NCBI RefSeq assembly: GCF_028583425.1
Contig: NC_072791.1
Span: forward strand, 31,627,368-31,691,367
Source of the DNA: Eublepharis macularius
Lineage: Eukaryota > Chordata > Lepidosauria > Squamata > Eublepharidae
Length of the DNA stretch: 64,000 nucleotides
Direction: 5' to 3'
Every line of letters starts with the position of its first letter. The stretch's first letter is position 1. The notes under the pieces are model-generated. The model had not been told where the DNA came from and searched no databases. It was given only the letters and a program-made list of their open reading frames with translations. Below, piece by piece: positions 58,270 through 64,000 of this stretch. The position numbers were made by a program, and so were the translations under genes.

Positions 58270-58976
58270 ACCGGCATAGGGATCTATTCCTCTGGAGGGG
58301 GTTGGGAATCCCCTGCTCCCAATTTCCACCCATCACCACTTACGTGGCTGACGGGGAGGGGCGGTGCAGGAATGGGTTGTGCAGGAATGGGTTGAAATCT
58401 CCCAGAGCTCGCTCCCATGTGCTCTGGATTGTTTCCATATGGCTGCACTGGAAATGACATCATTCCCAGTGCGACACAGATGTGCAGGGTCCCGCAAAGG
58501 GCTGATTGGGTAAAAATCTCCCCCCAAGTGTAACGTGGAAAGGATGGTAGCCCACGTGCATGGTTTGCGCAAGCAAGGTAAGTTCTATGTATTGTCGAAG
58601 GCTTTCACGGCCGGAGAACAATGGTTGTTGTGGGTTTTCCGGGCTGTATTGCTGTGGTCTTGGCATTGTAGTTCCTGACGTTTCGCCAGCAGCTGTGGCT
58701 GGCATCTTCAGAGGTGTAGCACCAAAAGAGATCTCTCAGTGTCACAGTGTGGAAAAGATGTTGGCAGCTTTTCCACACTGTGACACTGAGAGATCTCTGT
58801 CTTTTGGTGCTACACCTCTGAAGATGCCAGCCACAGCTGCTGGCGAAACGTCAGGAACTACAATGCCAAGACCACGGCAATACAGCCCGGAAAACCCACA
58901 ACAACCAAGGTAAGTTCTGCCACCCAGCGCCCCCCTCGTCCCCCAATTTGTGCTCCAGAGGACCTGCCAGCCCTAG
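58270..58976. mobile_element. Interspersed element of the 47394 family, split by an insertion
   Basis: GAATCCCCTGCTCCC, GACATCATTCCCAGTGCG, GCATGGTTTGCGC and AAGGTAAGTTCT match copies at 27498-27767 and 47394-47741. A Penelope-like unit (58587-58906) has inserted at the AAGGTAAGTTCT site. The right end is near CTGCCAGCCCTAG. Confidence 0.55.
58587..58906. mobile_element. Penelope-like inverted unit with 12-bp target duplication
   Basis: Two copies of one unit face each other. GGTTGTTGTGGGTTTTCCGG at 58623 reappears reversed as CCGGAAAACCCACAACAACC at the right end, with GACGTTTCGCCAGCAGCTG and its reverse inside. The centre carries CACAGTGTGGAAAAG and its reverse. An exact AAGGTAAGTTCT flanks both sides (58575-58586 and 58907-58918). 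Assignment to Penelope-like elements is from memory of squamate repeats. Confidence 0.65.
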
Positions 58977-60130
58977 ATAGGCAGCAGAGGCCCTTGTCTG
59001 TCATTGGCATGTTTAGTTTCCACAAATGCCATGTGGCTGCCATCTTGACTGATCTTGACTGCTGGAGTCTTAGGCAGTTTGTAGAGCCCACTGACTAAAA
59101 GGAATAATTCCTATTAAGAGGTTAACTCAGAAACTCTCTAAAGTGATTTGATGATCCAATTACTGTCTGGAAATTTTAAAATGTAGGGGCTACAACCACA
59201 TGTAATGAGAAAAAGCTTCCTTGTGTTCTAGAAGTGGAGAAGACTGTCCTGACAGAGCCTCCAAAATTGCCACAGTGACAGGGAAAAGGAATTGTAGTTG
59301 CTGTCCCTCTAAATGGGTGTTATTTTCTCAGAAGATTTTGTTGCTGCCATGGAAATGCAGGAACCATGCACTCTTCAGTGGAAACAAAATCCAGAGAGGG
59401 GAGGACTCTGTTGAACAGAATGGGTGTCCTATAGAAACTTACTTCTCTCCAGGATCATGCAGGGTCACCTGCCTACTTAGATCGCATCCCTAGGATAGCC
59501 CTTACCGGCTGTCCAGTAGCCTGACCCCAAATGCTGCAGGCCTTGGCACGGGGTCAGTTAAGCTGAAACAAACAAAGCATTCAGCGCATGTGCAGCCCTG
59601 TGATCGCGCAAATAATGCCCCTCTGGTGCAAGGGGAAGGACAGAGCCCATCCCCCCTCCCACCACAATCCCAATAGTGAATCAGTCCCCTACACTGCTTT
59701 TACACAGAGTTGCCACTGAGGATTCTCAGCTGCGGTATGGCTGCAAGTCCCCATGGCAAGCTTGCGTAAAACATAATATGTAGTTTGGCCCTAAGAAATC
59801 CTTTTTAATGAAACTATATCACTTGAGTCGGTGAACTGTGCCCCTCTCACATCCTAGCCCAATGCTGTTTTCCAGCTGAAATAACTACTCCATTGAGCTT
59901 GAATCTTATTGGTTCATGCTGCTATAAATCTGTATATCTAATCCAAAATGTGACCCCACTGTGGATGTAAAATTCTGCACAGTAGAGCCAGGTGCAGCAA
60001 GTAGAGGTGTTTCTACAAATCAGACAGAACCCCCAGGTTTGTGGGGAAATCTTAATTTTAACAAAAGGAGGGGATAAAAGAAAATGTAAACATTTTAAAA
60101 AGCAGAACTCTCCTGAGATTGCTTCCTGAG

Positions 60131-60208
60131 ATCTCAGCAGCCATTTTGGATTGCCTAGGCAACTTCAGTATGCAGCTGCTTAGGTAATCCAAAATGGCTG
60201 CTGCAGTT
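60131..60208. repeat. Inverted repeat with arms of about 35 bases
   Basis: CAGCAGCCATTTTGGATTGC and CTAGGCAACTT pair with AGCTGCTTAGG and TAATCCAAAATGGCTGCTGC around a short loop near 60168. It may be a small foldback transposon derivative. Confidence 0.6.
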
Positions 60209-60234
60209 TCATTCTGAAATCAGAGCTGGGGGAC

Positions 60235-60935
60235 GGGAATAGGCAGGTAGGCAGGAAAGATGAGGAGGAGGGTGGGTGGGGAGTGAAGCTAGAATGGAGG
60301 ATGGAAGGAAAAGAATGGAGTAAAAAGGGGGAAATGGCTGGAGGAAGGGAAGGAAGTAGGAAAAGAGGAGATGTTGCAAGTGCTACATGGGAGAGAGGGA
60401 GGGAAATGGGGAGCGTACAGAGAGACTAGCTGGAGGGGAGAGCAAAGCCAGGGTGGACACATGAATGCATGAAGATTCCTTCCACTGAATCAGACCATTG
60501 GTCCATCAAGGTCTGTATTGTCTACTCTGGCTGCAGCTCTCCAGGGTCTCAGGCAGAGACAAGTCTTTCACATCATCTACTGCCGTACCTTTTAAACTGG
60601 TGATGCTGGAGATTAAACCTGGGACTTGCTTTGTGCCAAAAAGATGCTCTACCACTGAGTTATGGCCCCTCCCCTTTGACTGGAGGAAGAAACAAGAAAT
60701 GGAGAATAAGCGAGGGTGGGAAGAAAATGGACTGAAGGGAGGAAAGGAAGCAAGGAAAGGGGAAGAACTTGGGGCTGCAAGGGCTAGGGAGAGAAGGAAG
60801 GGCTGGAGGGAAAGTGGCAGCTGAGGGAAGTTGAGAATGGATAGTGGGAAGGGAGCGTACAAAGGGGGAAATATGCAGGGGCTATGAGAAGGGGGAAGAA
60901 GGGAAATTGGGAGATAACACAGGCAGGAGGTTTAT
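60235..60935 (-). mobile_element. SINE within purine-rich repeat DNA
   Basis: An antisense second-family SINE (60470-60675: GACCATTGGTCCATCAAGG, GATGCTCTACCACTGAG) splits a G/A-rich repeat with GGAGGGAAGG-like words (about 60235-60469 and 60680-60935). The overlapping frames here are composition artefacts. Confidence 0.6.
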
Positions 60936-61494
60936 CAGGGGGTGAGATCCCCCTCTCCACAATTCCTCTGCTTTATAATAATTTGTCTCAGTATGAGTAA
61001 AAAAAGAGAGCTTGTAGTGGGCATTGCTTCTCTTCTCTTTTGCCACTGGCCATTTTCTTCCTCTGACAAGGAGCGGCTTCTTGTTGGCCGTCAGGTTTTT
61101 GTTTTTGTGAACTGTATTTATTTAATATGTTTTTAGGCTTTGAAGTCCCACATGAGTTTAGGTGCATTTGCTCTGTGTAGCATTGACCTATAAATGTTTT
61201 GATGTTAACTTTATAGCATTTAGAAGGTTGGTGAAGTCTTTCCTTTTTAGAAAGGACTTTAGGGAGTTTTCTGTGTTTATAATAATAATGCTGTTTATAC
61301 ACTGGCTTTTATTGTTACTATTTTATGGGGTGGGTATTATTTTGATCATGTGTTGGATGGGATCTTAATAAAAACATTAGAGAATTTTTGGGGTTCAGCC
61401 CAATCGTTCTGCCGAATCTTCAGATACTTAGTTGTTTCTACCACTAAATAATAAGTAAGATTATGCCTTCAGTGTACTTATTCCATGCTCTGGC

Positions 61495-61995
61495 TGGTAG
61501 GTAAAGTAAAGGTAGTCAATCCCCTGTGGAAGCACCGAGTCGTTACTGACCCATGGGGGGATGTCGCATCACAACATTTTCTTGGCAGACTTTTTATGGG
61601 GTGGTTTGCTATTGCTTTCCCCAGTCATCTACACTTTACCCCCAGGAAACTGGGTACTCATTTTACCGACCTCGGAAGGATGGAAGGCTTAGTCAACCTT
61701 GAGCCGGCTACCTGAACTCGGCTTCTGCCGGGATCAAACTCAGGTCATGAGCAGAGCTTGGGTTAATCCCTTTCTTGTTTGTACAGTATGGTTTTATCAT
61801 TTCTTGTATTAAATTGGGGGGGGGGAATGAGCAGAGCTTGGGCTGCAGTACTGCAGCTTACCACTCTGCGCTACGGGGCTCAGTAGGTAAGGTAGAGGTG
61901 CAAGCACCGAGTGACCCATGGTGGGATGCTGCATCTTGGCAGACTTTTTACAGAGTGGTTTGCCATTGCCTTTCCCAGTCATCTGCACATTTATG
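61495..61995 (-). mobile_element. Two antisense copies of a third SINE family
   Basis: Copy one (about 61495-61770) has AAGCACCGAGTCGTTACTGAC, GGCAGACTTTTTATGGGG, GACCTCGGAAGGATGG and GGGATCAAACTCAGGTC (reversed box B). The reversed head CAGAGCTTGGGCTGCAGTAC with CTCTGCGCTACGGGGCTC follows at about 61830-61880. A second, shorter copy then starts at about 61885 and runs to 61995. Confidence 0.7.
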
Positions 61996-63084
61996 TATTT
62001 AACATATTGGTAACTAAAGAATGCCTCGCAGCTTGCTATCATGCAGAAAGGCCAGCTGCAGTCTCCCAAGTACTGTCACTGCTGAAAGTTGTATAGCAGC
62101 AGTGCCTGATAGGCTTTGCCCATTATATTGTCGAACCATTCTGTTAATGGTTTTCCCCCCTTGCTTACTCTGCTGCAGTTATTTCCTGATCAGCCTGTCA
62201 CCCTTTGTGTACACACTTGCACAATGGATATTGTTTAGGGGAGAATAGGTGAAGAACACTTTTCCTGCCATATATTTTTCTACTTTTGCCTTGAAGTTAA
62301 ATATAATAGCCAACCTAACCTTGTGTGATTCCCCCACCCCTCAGCTTTCCCTATGATAACTGTTGCTAATGGAAGACAAATATCATTGGTGGTCAATTAC
62401 TTTGTTATGGCAGGATTGAAAGAGTATTTGGCTTCATTGGTTCTAAGCTGAAATTCTTTCTGCATACTACTTTGGCAGCTGCATAAGGTGGGGGGAAGTT
62501 AACACTATAACATGAGCAGGTATATGGATGATAAATTGCTTATTTCTAGGTCTGTTGACTGTTCTTTCTCTATAGATGCTTCTCAGTTTTTGCATCTTGT
62601 TCCTCAAGAGAAGTATGGACAGTAGTTGCTGTAATAGTGTTTTAATTATTGTGGTCAATGAAGCATGTAATTTACCAGATCTTTAAACTTGAAAGTTGCT
62701 TGAATGTTGCTATTATAAGCCTGTGTGAATGATTCCATTTTCTTCTGCTGTAGAGGACATTGCTGAATGGGATATTGCTTTAGAAACATCTGACCCCACA
62801 CCAGAAGTGTTATGAATAGAAGATTGATTCTGAATAGAAGAAGATGCTGTTTTTATGCTTTCCAGGGGAGAGGAGGAGAAGTTCCTTCTGTTTTATTATT
62901 TTCTAAAACATGGTCCACTCTTGATTGTAAAACAGCCAGCTACTTATAGTCATATACTGTATATTCTTCTGGAACTTTCTTTGGAAAGAGCAGGTTCACA
63001 GCCTACTTCTTGACCAAACTTTTTGAGCTTGTGGGTGCCAGATTGTGGCATGCTGTTGTAGACTGTCCCTGGACAAGCAAATGA

Positions 63085-63330
63085 CGAAAGTGGTTTGGCT
63101 TGCCCACTGCAACCATTCCTGAAGGAAACAGACCTGGCTGCTATCTCACATTCCTTGGTGACTTCCAGACCGGTCGGCTGTAATATCCTGTGGGGGGGGG
63201 GGAGAGAAGGAAGGGGGTTTGCCTTGGAAGATGGTCCAGAAACTTCAGCTGGTTCCAGATGCAGCAGCCAGAATGAGGTTCACCTCAACAAGCATTTAAA
63301 ACCATTTTTGTACCAACTATTTTGGCTTCC
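63085..63330 (+). mobile_element. L2-type LINE coding fragment
   Basis: Translated words TDLAAISHSLVTSRPVGCNI and MVQKLQLVPDAAARM correspond to the L2-like protein region usually reading VTSRLDYCN ... KLQLVQNAAARML. A poly-G run at 63191-63200 interrupts it. Inactive fragment. Confidence 0.7.
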
Positions 63331-64000
63331 ACTATGCATCAGCAGAGGCAAAGATCATAGCGTAGCAAGAGATGGTGACATGAGAACCTTTTATGCTGTT
63401 AATTCTTGTAAAAATACAGTATCCTACAGCAAGCTAACCAAAGGTCAGATTGCTCCAGGGTAGTCATTCATGCAGAAACCTACTGAGAAATATGAAATTA
63501 TTTATTTCAAGTATCTTCCAGCATCCAGTTTATGCTGCAGTTCCTCCTAGTGCTATTAGGCTTTTTCTTCCATAGTATTTAAATTCTTAAAGCAAAATTC
63601 ATTATCTTCTTTCTCCTCTCCTCTTTCTCCCCCATACATGCAAACAAAGCTTGCAATAAATATAAGAAGGTCTGGGAATGTATTTATGGGGCCTTGTCAG
63701 TTAGAATACTCTTAAACAACTTTGTCCAGTTGCATATGACACAAGGAAGGCTCGGTGATAGTTGTTCCAAATGTTTGTGTCACAGACTGGCACTTACTGA
63801 CTCTGAGCTTTCTTCAGCCTTTCCTTGTTTGGAAGTGATTCTGTCATTGAATATATACTGTGATTTAATACAGACCTGTTCCCTCTAGCTTAGATCTGTT
63901 CATAAGAACGCAGGCAGCATTTATAAAGAACTCGTAAGTATAATAAATTTACAGTTGAGGGGGAGAACGGTTCCTTTTGTTCGATGTAGCCCAGAATGTT
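63331..64000. other. Intronic DNA, unassigned
   Basis: No exon of ITPK1, RNA gene or clear repeat is seen to the end of the window. Confidence 0.4.

Larger units (their letters stand above)
44387..64000 (+). other. ITPK1: ITPK1 first coding intron (5' part)
   Basis: It begins at the GTAAGAG donor. No match to the next conserved coding segment (residues around KRGMEVVQLNL) was seen before the window end, which fits a long first coding intron. Named repeats are listed separately. About 45067-46720, 47745-48240, 50645-52010, 53400-54600, 54850-57740, 58980-60100 and 62000-63080 hold only short accidental frames. Confidence 0.75.

Noticed and set aside
60506-60862. Antisense frame of 118 codons rich in Ser, Pro and Phe
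   Set aside because: It comes from purine-rich repeat DNA and part of a SINE.

Overview
The window looks like nuclear DNA of a squamate reptile (a lizard; the exact lineage is not decided). The reasons are vertebrate genes with introns and CpG-island promoters, an RTE-BovB LINE, many L2/CR1-type LINE tails, tRNA-derived SINEs, Penelope-like fragments and a dense load of foldback DNA-transposon derivatives of a kind typical of lizard genomes. All repeat family names come from recall and visible structure; no database was searched.

Only two host genes can be supported. LYSET/TMEM251 lies on the minus strand. Its complete 131-residue reading frame sits in one exon (4752-5147), and a CpG island near 14.0-14.3 kb is its likely promoter and non-coding first exon. 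ITPK1 lies on the plus strand. Its CpG island (about 43.2-44.25 kb) is followed by the first coding exon (44292-44386, ending at a GT donor), and the rest of the window to 64000 is the start of its first coding intron. The two genes are divergent with about 29 kb between the CpG islands, the same order and orientation as on human chromosome 14q32. They do not form an operon-like unit. LYSET acts in the Golgi in lysosomal enzyme sorting; ITPK1 is a cytosolic inositol phosphate kinase.

The LYSET-ITPK1 interval is mostly repeats, many of them nested. It holds a BovB LINE carrying a probable solo LTR with a 5-bp target duplication, four copies of a hAT-type foldback element, two long hairpin elements with related ends, an L2 LINE split by a GC-rich insert, and another L2 split by a 231-bp foldback element. 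Two stretches about 14 kb apart (12.4-13.1 and 26.6-28.0 kb) share the same series of segments.

The most notable signal is a broken gag-like fossil of the PNMA/MOAP1 (Ty3/gypsy) type near 33.96-34.42 kb. It lies in the LYSET-ITPK1 interval, on the ITPK1 strand. In placental mammals the gag-derived gene MOAP1 sits in this interval in the same orientation. Whether this is chance or something older is open.

Inside the ITPK1 intron there are further L2 and SINE copies, 39-bp tandem repeats inside an L2 relic, and a Penelope-like inverted unit with a 12-bp target duplication inserted into another repeat.
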